Positions 1 to 10,130 of a DNA stretch of 64,000 nt are shown here, one piece after another. The DNA is taken from NCBI RefSeq assembly GCF_023701745.1, contig NZ_JAJOZB010000001.1:3540501-3604500 (forward strand), in the 5' to 3' direction. The stretch comes from Streptomyces sp. RKAG293. Lineage in GTDB: Bacteria > Actinomycetota > Actinomycetes > Streptomycetales > Streptomycetaceae. Numbering within the stretch: the first letter of the stretch is position 1; each line of letters starts with the position of its first letter. Under the pieces are notes generated by a model, which searched no databases, was not told the origin of the DNA, and was given only the letters and a program-made list of their open reading frames with translations. A program made the translations under genes and the position numbers.

Positions 1-111
1 CCCGCCCAGTGACGCGCCCAACGCCAGCAGTACGTTGCGGCGGTACCGCCAGCAATAGCCGACCAACCGCCGCAACCAGCCCTGCTCCGGCTCAACCTTC
101 GCCGATGTCAC
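1..111 (-). CDS. ABC transporter, N-terminal fragment (partial)
   Basis: This is the first 37 codons of a minus-strand gene that runs off the left edge. It starts at GTG (109-111), preceded by a strong GGGAGGA ribosome site 5 nt upstream. The fragment is a short polar start, then a basic amphipathic stretch (GWLRRLVGYCWRYRRN), then the beginning of a hydrophobic segment. That pattern is typical of ABC exporters with fused membrane and ATPase domains in Streptomyces. The ATPase domain lies outside the window, so the family is inferred from this N-terminus alone. The start codon and reading frame are well supported. Confidence 0.6.
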   Translation of the reverse strand, partial: MTSAKVEPEQGWLRRLVGYCWRYRRNVLLALGASLGG

Positions 112-285
112 CCGGGTCCTCCCACTGATCCACGACTACCCGACGCTGCAACGCGCTGGCGTGCGAATTTCATCCTGCAGCAACAAACCGCAGCCAAAGA
201 GGGGCCAAGGTCTCACTCTTCTCGGGCGATGGACCTAAGCCTTGCTGGAGCCGGGCGGCCCGCCCCTGGCGGAGCGGGGGCCCGG

Positions 286-1911
286 TCAGCTCCCTATGAG
301 ATGGGTGGGGGCGAACATCCGCAGGTGCGCCGGGAGGACGACGACGGAGGGGCCCGGGGCGGCCAGCGCCGCGGCGAGGTCGTCGCGGAGGGTGCCGGGC
401 GTGGTGGCGGTGGCCGGGACCCCGAACGACTCGGCGAGGGCGACGAAGTCCGGGCGCGCCAGCTCGGTGGCGGTCGCCTGGCCGAAGGCGTCGGTCATGT
501 ACTCGCGGAGGATGCCGTAGCCGCCGTCGTCCACGATGAGCCAGGTGACGGGCAGGCCGTACTGCCGCGCGGTGGCCAGCTCGGCGATGGAGTACATGGC
601 TCCGCCGTCCCCCGAGACGGCCAGGACCGGCCGTGCGGGATCGGCGGCGGCCGCGCCGAGGGCGGCGGGGAAGCCGTAGCCGAGGCCGCCGGCGCCCTGC
701 GCCGAGTGCATGGTGTTGGGGTGCCGGGCGTCGAAGGCTGACCAGGCCCAGTAGCCGAGGATCGTCATGTCCCAGCAGCTGGGCGAGGTGTCGGGCAGGG
801 CGTCGCGGACCGCGGCCAGCAACTGCTGCTCCAGGCCCAGGTCCTGGCCGGCGATCCGGTCACCGACGAGGGCCAGCACTTCGGCGACGGCCTTGGCGGC
901 CTCCTCGTCCGGGCGCGGCACCGTCAGGTCGCACAGGGCGGCCAGCGAGAGCCGGGCGTCGCCGTGGATGCCCAGGGCGGGGTGGTTGGACTCCAGTTTC
1001 CCGAGGTCCGCCTCGATCTGGATCACCCGGCCGCGGGGGCGGAACGTGTGGTAGTTCGAGGAGAGTTCGCCGAGGCCGGAGCCGACGACGAGCAGCACGT
1101 CGGCGGCTTCGAGGAAGTCGGTGGTGTGCCGGTCCTCGATCCAGGACTGCAGCGACAGCGGGTGCTCCCAGGGGAACGCGCCCTTGCCGCCGAACGTCGA
1201 GGCGACCGGGGCGTCGAGCTGCTCGGCCAGCGCGAGGAGCTCAGCGGCCGCGCCGGACCGTACGACGCCGCCGCCGGCCAGGATGACCGGCCGCTGTGCC
1301 CCGGACAGCAGCCGGGCCGCCTCGGTGATCAGCTCGGCGCGCGGCTCCAGCGGGCGGGGCACCGCACGCAGTGCGGTGACGGGCGGGACGCCGGTGTCGG
1401 CGAGCAGCACGTCCTGCGGGATCTCCACCCACACCGGTCCGTACGGCGCGGTGAGCGCTGACTCCCAGGCCTCGGCGAGGGCCGAGGGGATCTGCGAGGC
1501 GGTGCGGACCGTGTGCACGGACTTGACCACGTCCCGGAACGACGCCTTCTGGTCGCGCAGTTCATGCAGATAGCCGTGGCGTCCGCCGCCGAGTCCGGCG
1601 GTCGGGACCTGGCTGCTGATGGCGAGCACCGGCGCGGAGGCGGCGGCGGACTCCTGGAGCGCGGCGAGCGTCATCAGCGCGCCGGGGCCGGTGGAGACCA
1701 GCAGCGGGGCGACTCCGCCGGTGACCCGGGCGTACGCGTCGGCGGCGAAGCCCGCGTTGTTCTCGACGCGCAGCCCCACGTAGGTGAGCGTCGAGCGGCG
1801 CAGCGCGTCGAAGGTGCCGAGGGCGTGCTGTCCCGGCAGCCCGAAGACCGTGGTCGCGCCGAGCACGGCCAGGGACTCGACGACGAGGTCGCCGCCGTTG
1901 CGGGCCGTCAC
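286..1911 (-). CDS. ThDP-dependent enzyme, acetolactate synthase large-subunit-like
   Basis: The 541-aa product has the three-domain ThDP-enzyme layout: an N-terminal pyrimidine-binding domain with the catalytic glutamate in [17 protein letters not shown], a central domain, and a C-terminal pyrophosphate domain beginning at GDGGAMYSI. The second part of the ThDP/Mg motif reads VDDGGYG where most members have NN, so the usual asparagine ligand is replaced by aspartate. The GTG start overlaps the TGA of the upstream ureohydrolase by 4 nt (GTGA), so the two are translationally coupled; an apparent longer upstream reading frame is only the shadow of that gene. It is probably not the biosynthetic IlvB, since no ilvN or ilvC is nearby. 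A decarboxylase or carboligase acting on a keto acid from guanidino-compound breakdown is an inference from context. Confidence 0.85.
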   Translation of the reverse strand: MTARNGGDLVVESLAVLGATTVFGLPGQHALGTFDALRRSTLTYVGLRVENNAGFAADAYARVTGGVAPLLVSTGPGALMTLAALQESAAASAPVLAISSQVPTAGLGGGRHGYLHELRDQKASFRDVVKSVHTVRTASQIPSALAEAWESALTAPYGPVWVEIPQDVLLADTGVPPVTALRAVPRPLEPRAELITEAARLLSGAQRPVILAGGGVVRSGAAAELLALAEQLDAPVASTFGGKGAFPWEHPLSLQSWIEDRHTTDFLEAADVLLVVGSGLGELSSNYHTFRPRGRVIQIEADLGKLESNHPALGIHGDARLSLAALCDLTVPRPDEEAAKAVAEVLALVGDRIAGQDLGLEQQLLAAVRDALPDTSPSCWDMTILGYWAWSAFDARHPNTMHSAQGAGGLGYGFPAALGAAAADPARPVLAVSGDGGAMYSIAELATARQYGLPVTWLIVDDGGYGILREYMTDAFGQATATELARPDFVALAESFGVPATATTPGTLRDDLAAALAAPGPSVVVLPAHLRMFAPTHLIGS

Positions 1912-2879
1912 TTGGCGCTCTGGCGGGCCGCGGAGATCTGCCGGGACATGATCGTGGTCAGCTCGTACGCCGTGTGGGAGGCCGCGACGGAGGTGATCTC
2001 CGCGTGGTCGTACGCGGGGGCGACCTCGACGACATCGGCGGAGACCAGGTGGCAGGAGGAGAGCCCACGGATGATCTCCAGCAGCTCCCGGGAGGTGAGG
2101 CCGCCGGCCTCCGGGGTGCCGGTGCCCGGGGCGTGCGCCGGGTCCAGGACGTCGATGTCGATGGAGATGTACAGCGGCCGGTCGCCGATGCGCTCGCGCA
2201 GCTGCTGCGCGACCTCGTCGACACCGCGGCGCATGACGTCCGCCGAGGTGACGATGCCGAAGCCCATCTTCTCGTCGTCGTCCAGGTCCTTCTTGCCGTA
2301 CAGCGGGCCGCGGGTGCCGACGTGCGAGAGCGCCTCGGTGTCGAGGATGCCCTCCTCGACGGCGCGGCGGAACGGGGTGCCGTGGGTGTACTCGGCGCCG
2401 AAGTACGTGTCCCACGTGTCCAGGTGCGCGTCGAAGTGGAGCAGGGCGACAGGCCCGTGCTTGCGGGCGACCGAGCGCAGCAGCGGCAGCGCGATGGTGT
2501 GGTCGCCACCGAGGGTCATCAGGCGGGCGCCGGTGTCGAGCAGATCGTCGGCGGCGGCCTGGATGGTTTCGACGGCCTCGTTGATGTTGAACGGGTTGGC
2601 GGCGATGTCGCCCGCGTCCGCGACCTGGGCGAGCGCGAACGGCGAGGCGTCCTGCGCCGGGTTGTACGGGCGCAGCAGCCGGGAGGCCTCACGGATGGCG
2701 TTGCCGCCGAAGCGGGCGCCGGGACGGTACGAGACCCCGCTGTCGAACGGCACACCGACCACGGCGACGTCCGCGGTGCCGACCTCGTCCAGCCGGGGCA
2801 GCCGGGCGAACGTGGCGGGGCCGGCGTACCGCGGGATGCGGGACGAGTCGATCGGTCCACGCGGTTCGTTGCTGCTCAT
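1908..2879 (-). CDS. speB: Ureohydrolase (agmatinase / guanidino-acid hydrolase family)
   Basis: This 323-aa Mn-dependent arginase/agmatinase-family protein hydrolyses a guanidino compound to an amine plus urea. All metal-binding motifs are present: GGDHT, then HFDAHLD, then [19 protein letters not shown]. Start ATG 2877-2879 is set by AAGAAGG 8 nt upstream. The gene overlaps the downstream ThDP enzyme by 4 nt, and a sodium:solute symporter lies upstream on the same strand. The family label is secure. Agmatine versus guanidinobutyrate or guanidinopropionate cannot be decided from sequence, and the paired transporter suggests uptake of an external substrate. Confidence 0.88.
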   Translation of the reverse strand: MSSNEPRGPIDSSRIPRYAGPATFARLPRLDEVGTADVAVVGVPFDSGVSYRPGARFGGNAIREASRLLRPYNPAQDASPFALAQVADAGDIAANPFNINEAVETIQAAADDLLDTGARLMTLGGDHTIALPLLRSVARKHGPVALLHFDAHLDTWDTYFGAEYTHGTPFRRAVEEGILDTEALSHVGTRGPLYGKKDLDDDEKMGFGIVTSADVMRRGVDEVAQQLRERIGDRPLYISIDIDVLDPAHAPGTGTPEAGGLTSRELLEIIRGLSSCHLVSADVVEVAPAYDHAEITSVAASHTAYELTTIMSRQISAARQSAK

Positions 2880-3021
2880 CGGGGTGCCTTCTTTCGCGTT
2901 ACTCGTGGTGTTTCGGTGTGGTTCGAGTGTCCCCCGGCCCGCGGACAAGCGGGCCGGGGCTGTGGATAACTTCGGTTCGGTTCGGTCCGGGGACCGGTTC
3001 GACCCGGTGCCGGGACCCGGT

Positions 3022-4494
3022 TCAGCCCTGTGCGGGCACCGGTTCCGCGACGGCCGGGGCGGTGCCGCCGCGGCCCGCGAGCCGCTCGCGCCAGGCCGCC
3101 AGGACGGCCGCGTCGGTCGGCTTCGTGCCCAGGCTCACCACGGCGTACGTGACGAGCGAGGCCAGCAGGCCGTAGTAGACGGGTTCGTTCGCGAGGATGC
3201 CGTACCACCACATCAGGCCGACGACGGAAACACCGCCGGTCACGATCGAGGCGAGCGCTCCCGCTCCGGTGCCGCGCTTCCACAGCAGACCGCCGAGGAT
3301 CGGCACCAGCAACCCGCCGACCAGCAGGTTGTAGGCGACGGTGAGCGCCTGGACGACGTCGTTGAGGACGATCGCGATGGCGATCACCGCGATGCCCATG
3401 ATCAGGATGAAGATGCGGTTGCCGCGCACCTCGTCGCGGTCCTCGCCCTCCTGGCCGCCGGTGACCGCGCCGCGCAGCCGCGACCAGATGTCGTTGTTGG
3501 CGACGGTCGCGCAGGCGATCAGCGCTCCGGACGAGGTCGACATGACGGCGGAGAGCGCGGCGGCGAGCACCAGGCCCCGGACGCCGACCGGCAGCGAGTC
3601 CTTGACGATGGTGGCGAACGCGTCGTCCGCCGCCCCGAGGTTCGGGTAGATCACCTTCGCGGCGGTGCCGATGACGGCGCCGGCCAGCGCGTAGACCAGG
3701 CAGTACGTCCCGGCGACCGTGCCGCCGAACCGCGCGACCCTGTCGGTGCGGGCGGTGAACACCCGCTGCCAGATGTCCTGTCCGATGAGCATGCCGAAGG
3801 TGTAGATCAGCACATAGGTGAAGATCGTCTCGCCGCCGATGCCCAGCGGGTCGAAGTACTCGGTCGGCAGCTTCGCCTTCATCGCCGAGAACCCGCCCGC
3901 CTTGACGATCGCGATCGGCAGGAGGAGCAGCAGGACGCCGATCGTCTTGACGACGAACTGCACCATGTCGGTGAGCGTGATCGACCACATGCCGCCGAGC
4001 GTCGAGTACGCGACCACGATGGTGCCGCCCAGGATGATGGCGAGGGTGCGGTCAAGGCCGAAGAGCACGTCGAAGATGGTCGCGTAGGCGATGGTCGAGG
4101 TGACGGCGAGCATCAGTGTGTACGCCCACATCACGACGCCGGAGATGACCCCGGCCTTGCCGCCGTAGCGCAGGTCGAGCATCTCAGAGACGGTGTAGAC
4201 GCGCAGCCGGGAGATGCGCGCCGAGAAGAAGACGCTCAGCAGGAGCAGGCCGAGGCCGATCGCGAAGACCATCCAGGCGCCGGACAGGCCGTGCTTGTAG
4301 CCGAGGCCCACGCCGCCGATGGTCGACGCGCCGCCGAGGACGATCGCCGCCATGGTGCCGGAGTACATCGTGGGACCGAGGCGGCGGCCCGCCACGAGGA
4401 AGTCGCTCTTGGACTTGGCGCGGCGCATCCCCCACCACCCCACAGCGAGCATGCCGACCAGGTAGACGACGATCACTGCGTAGTCGACAGCCAT
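3022..4494 (-). CDS. Sodium:solute symporter (SSS family)
   Basis: A 490-aa integral membrane protein with about 12-13 hydrophobic segments. It opens with a membrane helix followed by the SSS-family hallmark [11 protein letters not shown] near residue 30-45. It should import an organic solute with Na+. ATG 4492-4494 follows GGAGGAG closely. The gene precedes the ureohydrolase and ThDP enzyme on the same strand with a gap of about 140 nt, and is divergent from a PucR regulator. The context suggests uptake of the guanidino or amine compound handled by the two enzymes. The substrate cannot be read from the sequence. Confidence 0.88.
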   Translation of the reverse strand: MAVDYAVIVVYLVGMLAVGWWGMRRAKSKSDFLVAGRRLGPTMYSGTMAAIVLGGASTIGGVGLGYKHGLSGAWMVFAIGLGLLLLSVFFSARISRLRVYTVSEMLDLRYGGKAGVISGVVMWAYTLMLAVTSTIAYATIFDVLFGLDRTLAIILGGTIVVAYSTLGGMWSITLTDMVQFVVKTIGVLLLLLPIAIVKAGGFSAMKAKLPTEYFDPLGIGGETIFTYVLIYTFGMLIGQDIWQRVFTARTDRVARFGGTVAGTYCLVYALAGAVIGTAAKVIYPNLGAADDAFATIVKDSLPVGVRGLVLAAALSAVMSTSSGALIACATVANNDIWSRLRGAVTGGQEGEDRDEVRGNRIFILIMGIAVIAIAIVLNDVVQALTVAYNLLVGGLLVPILGGLLWKRGTGAGALASIVTGGVSVVGLMWWYGILANEPVYYGLLASLVTYAVVSLGTKPTDAAVLAAWRERLAGRGGTAPAVAEPVPAQG

Positions 4495-4510
4495 GGGCTC
4501 TCCTCCATCC

Positions 4511-4520
4511 GAAGCGCTTC
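4511..4520. promoter_or_regulatory. 10-bp palindrome between symporter and PucR regulator
   Basis: GAAGCGCTTC is a perfect palindrome placed about 17 nt upstream of the symporter ATG, next to its ribosome site, in the divergent region shared with the PucR gene. It could be an operator for that regulator. The evidence is symmetry and position only. Confidence 0.25.
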
Positions 4521-4621
4521 ACTGCATGCGGGCGATTCCGGGGATGACCCTAGGTGGCCGAAAGATGTCGCTGAAGTGTACGTTTCCTCCATTCGACGTC
4601 ACTCCAGTGGATGGACCGCAC

Positions 4622-6280
4622 ATGCCGAGTCTGGCGCCGCCCACTCCCCCGGTACCGCTCGCCGACCTGCTGGCCCGCACGGACCTGGGACTTCGGCAGG
4701 TCGCGGGTCCGCGCGAGGACATTCCCGTCCACTGGGTGCACACCAGCGAGATGGAAGACCCGGTTCCGTATCTCCTGGGCGGCGAGCTGCTGCTGACCGC
4801 CGGGGTGCACTTCCCGTCGGCGAGCGACACCACGGGGCGACGGAAAACGCGCCCGGACGACGCCGGCCGCGGCGCCACCGATGACGTCGGCGCCGGCCAA
4901 GCCGAAGACGACGACGGCAGTGTCGACGACGCCTATCTCGACCACTACGTGGCACGCGCCGTGGAGGCGGGCGCCGCGGCGCTCGGCTTCGGACTCGCCC
5001 CCGTCTACGACAGGACGCCCCGCGCCCTCGTGGAGGCGTGCGACCGGTACGCCCTGCCTTTGGTGGAGGTTCCGCCGCAAACCCCGTTCACCGCGGTCGC
5101 CCGGGCCGTCTGGCAGGCGATGGCCGAGGCCCGTCATCGCGAGCTGCGCCGGGTCACCGAGGCCCAGCAGTCCCTCGCCTCCGCCGCCGCCCGCCCCGAG
5201 CCGGTACCCGCCGTGCTGCGTCAGCTCGCCCACCATCTGGGCGGCTGGGCGGCCCTCCTCGGCCCCGGCGGCGGGGAGCTGTACGGGGCGGGCACCCGCC
5301 CCGGGCCGCCGGTCCGCGCGGCGCTCGGCCAGCTGGCGCAGGTCGTCAGGCCGCTGCCGGGCAACCGGTCGCAGACCGTCCAGGCCCCGTCCTCCGCCAC
5401 CGACACCGTCGCCGGCGCGCATCTGGCGGCCTACGCGCTGGCCGGAAGCGCCCCCGGCGAGGGCCTCGTGCTGGCCGTCGCGGCGGGGCGGCGCGATCCG
5501 GCCGACAACGCGCTCACCGGGGTCGCCACCGTGCTGCTCTCGCTGCTCACCGGCCCCTATCAGGGCACGGCCGACACCGACCGTTCCGCCGCCCTGGTGC
5601 GGCTGCTGCTCGGCGCACGTCCCGAGGACGTCGCGCCCCTGCTGACCGGTCCCACCCGTCCGGCCGCAGAAACCGACAGCGGCGCTGAACACCCCGAAGC
5701 GGCCGGGCCGCGCTGGATCGTGGTGCACGGGCATCACCGCGGCTCCGGCCCCACCCGCGGCGAGGCGGCACCCCTGGCCGCCGCCGCCCTGGCAGCCGCG
5801 CTCGGCACCGCGCTGGTCGACGCGGACGGGGTCGCCGCCGTCCGGGCCCTGCTGCCCGCCGACCGCCGGATCTCCGCGCAGCCCGGCTGGACGCTCGGGG
5901 TCAGCGCCCCCGCGTCCACGGCGGAACTCTCCGCCGCCGACGCCCAGGCGGCGGGTGCGCTGCGCCGGGCCGTCGCGAACCGCTCCGGGCTGGCCCGGCA
6001 CCGCGGCGGCGGCGCGGGCATGACGGCACTCGTGGCGCCCGAGGAGGCGCGTGCCCAGGCCCGTGCCCTGCTGGCACCGCTGCTGGACTCCCCCGCCCTC
6101 GTGGAGACGCTGCGGGCCTGGCTGGCGCTGCACGGCAGCTGGGACCGCAGCGCGGTCGCACTGGAAGTGCACCGCAACACGGTGCGGCAGCGCATCGCAC
6201 GGACCGCCGCGCTGCTCGACGCGGACCTCGACGACCCCGACACCCGCATGGACCTCTGGTTCGCCCTGCGCTGGCTCTGA
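4622..6280 (+). CDS. PucR-family transcriptional regulator
   Basis: The 552-aa product has an N-terminal PucR sensory domain (about residues 8-150, LLGGELLLTAG visible) and a C-terminal helix-turn-helix of the PucR/CdaR type (SWDRSAVALEVHRNTVRQRI). PucR proteins control nitrogen-compound catabolism genes. An acidic, low-complexity insertion at about residues 65-105 interrupts the sensory domain. An in-frame ATG at 4493 exists, but the intervening codons (TGT, TTT, CCT, CCA, GGA) are unlike Streptomyces coding sequence, so ATG 4622 is preferred even though no clear ribosome site precedes it. It is divergent from the symporter-ureohydrolase-ThDP set, its likely target. Confidence 0.85.
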   Translation: MPSLAPPTPPVPLADLLARTDLGLRQVAGPREDIPVHWVHTSEMEDPVPYLLGGELLLTAGVHFPSASDTTGRRKTRPDDAGRGATDDVGAGQAEDDDGSVDDAYLDHYVARAVEAGAAALGFGLAPVYDRTPRALVEACDRYALPLVEVPPQTPFTAVARAVWQAMAEARHRELRRVTEAQQSLASAAARPEPVPAVLRQLAHHLGGWAALLGPGGGELYGAGTRPGPPVRAALGQLAQVVRPLPGNRSQTVQAPSSATDTVAGAHLAAYALAGSAPGEGLVLAVAAGRRDPADNALTGVATVLLSLLTGPYQGTADTDRSAALVRLLLGARPEDVAPLLTGPTRPAAETDSGAEHPEAAGPRWIVVHGHHRGSGPTRGEAAPLAAAALAAALGTALVDADGVAAVRALLPADRRISAQPGWTLGVSAPASTAELSAADAQAAGALRRAVANRSGLARHRGGGAGMTALVAPEEARAQARALLAPLLDSPALVETLRAWLALHGSWDRSAVALEVHRNTVRQRIARTAALLDADLDDPDTRMDLWFALRWL

Positions 6281-6460
6281 GCAGCGACAACGCCGGGGTC
6301 GACATGCGACCGGGACCCGTGCCGGGATCGGAACCGAAGCCCGAAGGGACCCCGTCGACAGTCGGCGGAAAGCCGGTCCCCGGCCCCTCCGAGGGTCACA
6401 CATCGGTGTCGATCACCCTCGCCCCCTACGCCCGTGCGGCCAGGCGCGACAATGAGACAC

Positions 6461-7252
6461 ATGCCCCATGACACGACGCCGTCCCGCCAGTCCCTCGCCG
6501 AGCACCTCATACGCACCCGCATCGCGGGTGACGTGGCCACGAGCCGCGAGAACAACCTCGATCACTACCGTGAGCTCGCCGAGGGGAACCGCTACTACTG
6601 GTTGGGCCTGGAGCTCGGCGACCGCTGGACGGATCCGCGGGCCGTGCTGGAGCTGATGGTGGAACGCTGCGGGGTCGTCGCCAACCCGAAGCACCGCAGG
6701 GGACAGGACACCATCGACGCGGAACTGACGATCGACGCGCTGGACCGGATGGCCGTCGAGCTGCGCAAGGCCGCGGAATCCCGGGCCCGCGTGCTGTTCG
6801 CCACCGGTCACCCGGCCGGGATGTTCGCCGTGCACCAGGCGCTCGCCGCCGCGCTGCGCGACGCGGGCTGCGAGATCCTGCTGCCCGCGGACCGGCTGTA
6901 CGCCGACAACGGCGAGATCCGGCACATCGGTGGTGTGTCCGTTCTGCACCGCGGCGGAAACCTCATGCACACCCACTCCCCCGACCCCATGCGGGAGGTG
7001 CTGGACGCCATGGAGAACGAGGGCCAGGAGCCCGATCTCGTCGTCGCCGACCACGGGTGGGCGGGCTTCGCGGGCAGCCAGGGCATCGACACGGTCGGTT
7101 TCGCGGACTGCAACGATCCCGCGCTGTTCGTCGGCGAGGCCGAGGGCGACCTGACGGTGACGGTCCCCCTGGACGACAACGTGCCACCCCACCTGTACGA
7201 CCCGCTGACCGCCTACCTGCTGGCCGCCGCAGGCCTCGAAGCACGGATCTGA
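6461..7252 (+). CDS. Conserved actinobacterial protein, possible phosphatase
   Basis: The 263-aa protein starts MPHDTTPSRQSLAEHL; an in-frame ATG at 6452 is an alternative. It has no signal peptide or membrane segment. Visible conserved-looking stretches are LFATGHPAG, an ADNGEI region and a C-terminal VVADHGWAGFAG. Related Streptomyces proteins are, as I recall, annotated as phosphatases, but I see no standard phosphatase signature and do not assert a reaction. It stands alone between the PucR regulator and a two-component pair. Confidence 0.7.
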   Translation: MPHDTTPSRQSLAEHLIRTRIAGDVATSRENNLDHYRELAEGNRYYWLGLELGDRWTDPRAVLELMVERCGVVANPKHRRGQDTIDAELTIDALDRMAVELRKAAESRARVLFATGHPAGMFAVHQALAAALRDAGCEILLPADRLYADNGEIRHIGGVSVLHRGGNLMHTHSPDPMREVLDAMENEGQEPDLVVADHGWAGFAGSQGIDTVGFADCNDPALFVGEAEGDLTVTVPLDDNVPPHLYDPLTAYLLAAAGLEARI

Positions 7253-7356
7253 GCCCGGCGCGGGCACGCGGCCTACCTCCGCGCAGCGGATCCGGACTCT
7301 GCGGATCCGAAGTCTCTGGTTACGATCGCAGAGGGGCTTCAGAAGGCAGGCGCAAG

Positions 7357-8034
7357 TTGATCCATGTAGCGATCGTCGACGACGAGGCGCTGGTCAGGGT
7401 CGCCCTGCGGCGGATTCTGGAGACCGCGGGAGACATCGCGGTGGTCGTCGACTGCGACGGCCGGGACGCGGTGGCCGCCATCGAGGCGGCCGGACCCGAC
7501 CTGGTGCTGCTGGACGCCGTCATGCCGGCACCGGACGGCCTCACGGTCCTGCGGGAGCTGCGCGCGCTGCCGCGGCCACCCGCCGTCGCCATGCTCACGG
7601 CGTTCGACACCAGCGCGTACATCAGTGCCGCGATGCGGGAGGGCGCTACCGGCTTCCTCCTCAAGGACACGGCCGTGGGCACACTGATCGACGCCGTGCG
7701 GGTCCTCGCCTCCGGCGGGACGGTCTTCACGCCGACCGTCGGCCGTACGGTCGTCCGCGGGTACCTCGGGGCGGGGGCCGGAACCGGCCTCGACAACCCC
7801 GGCGGTGCGGACGCCGTCGCCCTGGGCCTGCTCACCCTGCGCGAGCGCGAAGTCCTCGCCCTCCTGGCGGCGGGTCTGCCGAACTCCGACATCGCCGCAC
7901 GGCTGGGGATCACGGTCGCCACCGTCAAGGACCATGTGCGCGCGGTGCTGCGGAAGCTGGACGCGCCCAACCGGGTCGCCGCGGCCGTGCTCGCCCACCG
8001 CGCGGGACTCGCCCCGGCCGCGGAGCGGACGTGA
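7357..8034 (+). CDS. NarL/LuxR-type response regulator
   Basis: The 225-aa protein has a receiver domain (IVDDE at residues 6-10; phospho-acceptor Asp in LVLLDAVMP; conserved Lys in FLLKDTA) and a C-terminal LuxR-type helix-turn-helix ([20 protein letters not shown] onward). The start is TTG at 7357, because the receiver domain begins at once and no ATG or GTG fits; AAGG lies about 11 nt upstream. Its TGA overlaps the GTG of the kinase by 4 nt, so the pair is one coupled system. The signal is unknown. Confidence 0.92.
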   Translation: MIHVAIVDDEALVRVALRRILETAGDIAVVVDCDGRDAVAAIEAAGPDLVLLDAVMPAPDGLTVLRELRALPRPPAVAMLTAFDTSAYISAAMREGATGFLLKDTAVGTLIDAVRVLASGGTVFTPTVGRTVVRGYLGAGAGTGLDNPGGADAVALGLLTLREREVLALLAAGLPNSDIAARLGITVATVKDHVRAVLRKLDAPNRVAAAVLAHRAGLAPAAERT

Positions 8035-9218
8035 GACTGCGGCCCGCCGTCCTGGATGCCGCCCTGATCGCCCTCTCGGCGACCGAGGTGTGGGCGACGC
8101 GGTCGATGGGCGGCTCCCTCTCGCTCGCCGTCGCGTGCACCGCGACGGCCGCTCTCCTGGTGCGCCGGCGGTTTCCGCTGCTCGCCTTCGCGGCGACGCT
8201 GCCCGCGCTCTCGCTCGGGTACGTGTGGCTGGCGCCGATGGCCGCGCTCTACCAGGTCGCCTCCGGCGGGACGGGCCGCACGGTGCCGGACACGAACGGC
8301 GGCACCGGGTCGGGCCCCCGTGTCACACCCCGGATGTGGGTCATCGGCGGCTGCGCCGCGGCCGTGGCCGTGGTCTCCTTCGTCCCCTGGCCGTGGCTGG
8401 GCACGATCGACTGGGAGCCGGCGCCCACGATCCTGGCGCTGCTGCTGTCCGCCCTGCTGGCCACCGCCCCCACGGCCCTGGGGCTGCTCAGCTCCTCCCG
8501 GCGGGAGCTGGCGGCCCGGCTCGCCGAGCTGGCCGAGAGCCGGGAACGCGAAGGGCGGCTCGCCGCCGAGCAGGCCGTCGTGCAGGAACGCGCCCGGCTC
8601 GCCCGCGAGATGCACGACACCGTCGCGCATCACATCAGCCTCATCGCGGTGCAGTCCGGCGCGCTGGAGGTCACCGCACGGAGCCAGGAGGCCCGCGACG
8701 CGGCCGGAGCGGTGCGCGAGCTGAGCCGGGACGCGCTGGACGAACTGCGCCGCATGGTGGGCCTGCTGCGGCTTCCCGTGACGAACGCGTCCGGCTCGTC
8801 GGACCCGGCGGGCCGGGCACGTCAGGCGGGCATGACGCCGCCGGCCGGACCCGGACTGGCCGAGCTGCCGGCGCTGCTGGCGACGGCGGGCCCCACGGTG
8901 CGGGGGCAGGTAGACGCGGGGAGCTGCCCGGAGCCCGTCGGGCAGGCCGCCTACCGGATCGTGCAGGAGTCGCTGACCAACGTGCGCAAGCACGCGACGG
9001 GCGCCGAGACGGAGGTCGACGTGCGGCTGACCGGGGGACGGCTCCTGGTCAGCGTCCGCAACGGCCCGCCGGGTGAGCTGCCGGGCCCCCTGCTGCCCTC
9101 CGGCGGCCACGGCCTCGCCGGCCTGCGCGAACGTGCCGCCCAGCTGGGCGGCACCCTCGACGCGTGCGCGCAGCCCGACGGCGGCTTCCTGGTGCGGGCC
9201 GTCCTCCCCGCCGCGTAG
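8031..9218 (+). CDS. Sensor histidine kinase (HisKA_3 type)
   Basis: The 395-aa protein has four or five N-terminal hydrophobic segments (residues 1-150), a coiled linker, the HisKA_3 phospho-acceptor region LAREMHDTVAHHISLIAV and an HATPase domain (AYRIVQESLTNVRKHA and GGHGLAGLRERAAQLGG). The GTG start overlaps the regulator stop (GTGA). This is the usual DesK/NarX-like kinase partner of a NarL-type regulator, autophosphorylating on the His of the MHD motif. The short extracytoplasmic loops suggest membrane-borne rather than extracellular sensing. Confidence 0.92.
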   Translation: MRLRPAVLDAALIALSATEVWATRSMGGSLSLAVACTATAALLVRRRFPLLAFAATLPALSLGYVWLAPMAALYQVASGGTGRTVPDTNGGTGSGPRVTPRMWVIGGCAAAVAVVSFVPWPWLGTIDWEPAPTILALLLSALLATAPTALGLLSSSRRELAARLAELAESREREGRLAAEQAVVQERARLAREMHDTVAHHISLIAVQSGALEVTARSQEARDAAGAVRELSRDALDELRRMVGLLRLPVTNASGSSDPAGRARQAGMTPPAGPGLAELPALLATAGPTVRGQVDAGSCPEPVGQAAYRIVQESLTNVRKHATGAETEVDVRLTGGRLLVSVRNGPPGELPGPLLPSGGHGLAGLRERAAQLGGTLDACAQPDGGFLVRAVLPAA

Positions 9219-9244
9219 GGCGGGCGGGCCGTGTGCCCCACCCG

Positions 9245-10120
9245 CTAACGCGGGACGCGGACCACGCCCTCCTGGATCACGGACACCACGAGGCGACCGT
9301 CCTGGGTGTAGATCCGGGCGGTGCCCAGCCCCCGGCCGCCGGACGCCGACGGGCTCTGCTGGTCGTACAGCAGCCATTCGTCGGCGCGGAAGGGCCGGTG
9401 GAACCACATGGCGTGGTCCAGGCTGGCGCCGACCACGTCGCCGACGGCCCAGCCACCCCGCCCGTGGGCGAGGAGCACCGAGTCCAGCAGCGTCATGTCC
9501 GAGACGTACGTGGCCAGGCAGACGTGCAGCAGCGGGTCGTCCGCGAGCTTGCCGCGGGTGCGGAACCACACCTGGGAGCGCGGTTCGCGCGGGCCCTGCC
9601 CGGCGACGAGGAACGGCGGGTCCTCGGCGTACCGCAGGTCGACGGCGGCCCGCGCCTCCAGGAGGCGGTCGATGACCTTGGGGTCGGGGAACTTGTCCGC
9701 GTGCGCGGGCAGCAGTTCCTCGGCGGTGGGCAGCGACTCGGGGTCCGGCGCCGACGGCATGGGCTCCTGGTGCTCGAGCCCTTCCTCGTGCTCCTGGAAG
9801 GACGCCGACAGATGGAAGATCGGCTGTCCGTGCTGAACGGCCACCACCCTTCGGGTGGTGAAGGAGCGGCCGTCCCGGATCCGGTCCACCTGGTAGACGA
9901 TCGGCGCGCCGGGGTCGCCCGGCCGCAGGAAGTACGCGTGCAGGGAGTGCGCGGCGCGGTCCCCGGGGACGGTGCGGCCCGCCGCGACCAGCGCCTGGGC
10001 GGCGACCTGGCCGCCGAACACCCGTGGCACGACCGCCGACCTGCTGATGCCGCGGAAGATGTCCTGCTCGATCCGCTCCAGATCGAGCAGACCGAGCAGG
10101 GACGTCAGCGCTGTGTTCAC
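9245..10120 (-). CDS. tesB: Acyl-CoA thioesterase II (TesB-like)
   Basis: A 291-aa double-hotdog thioesterase that hydrolyses acyl-CoA to free acid plus CoA. Visible are the TesB-type N-terminal segment VFGGQVAAQAL and the C-terminal SLDHAMWFHRPFRADEWLL followed by SPSASGGRGL, which carries the conserved catalytic region. The GTG start lies 10 nt beyond the stop of the upstream acyl-CoA dehydrogenase, so they form one operon. It probably relieves CoA trapping during branched or fatty acid breakdown. Confidence 0.9.
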   Translation of the reverse strand: MNTALTSLLGLLDLERIEQDIFRGISRSAVVPRVFGGQVAAQALVAAGRTVPGDRAAHSLHAYFLRPGDPGAPIVYQVDRIRDGRSFTTRRVVAVQHGQPIFHLSASFQEHEEGLEHQEPMPSAPDPESLPTAEELLPAHADKFPDPKVIDRLLEARAAVDLRYAEDPPFLVAGQGPREPRSQVWFRTRGKLADDPLLHVCLATYVSDMTLLDSVLLAHGRGGWAVGDVVGASLDHAMWFHRPFRADEWLLYDQQSPSASGGRGLGTARIYTQDGRLVVSVIQEGVVRVPR

Positions 10121-10130
10121 AGGGTCGCGC

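Noticed and set aside
286-2415. Extended 709-aa form of the ThDP enzyme
   Set aside because: The extra N-terminus is the out-of-frame shadow of the ureohydrolase gene; GTG 1911 with a 4-nt overlap is the start.
1908-2879. Arginase (RocF) assignment
   Set aside because: The motifs fit the wider ureohydrolase family, and the transporter/ThDP/PucR context does not suggest arginine breakdown; the agmatinase-like label was kept.
1513-4884. Very long plus-strand open frame opposite the ureohydrolase and symporter
   Set aside because: It has no ribosome site, its composition is that of an antisense GC-rich frame, and it overlaps two well-supported minus-strand genes.
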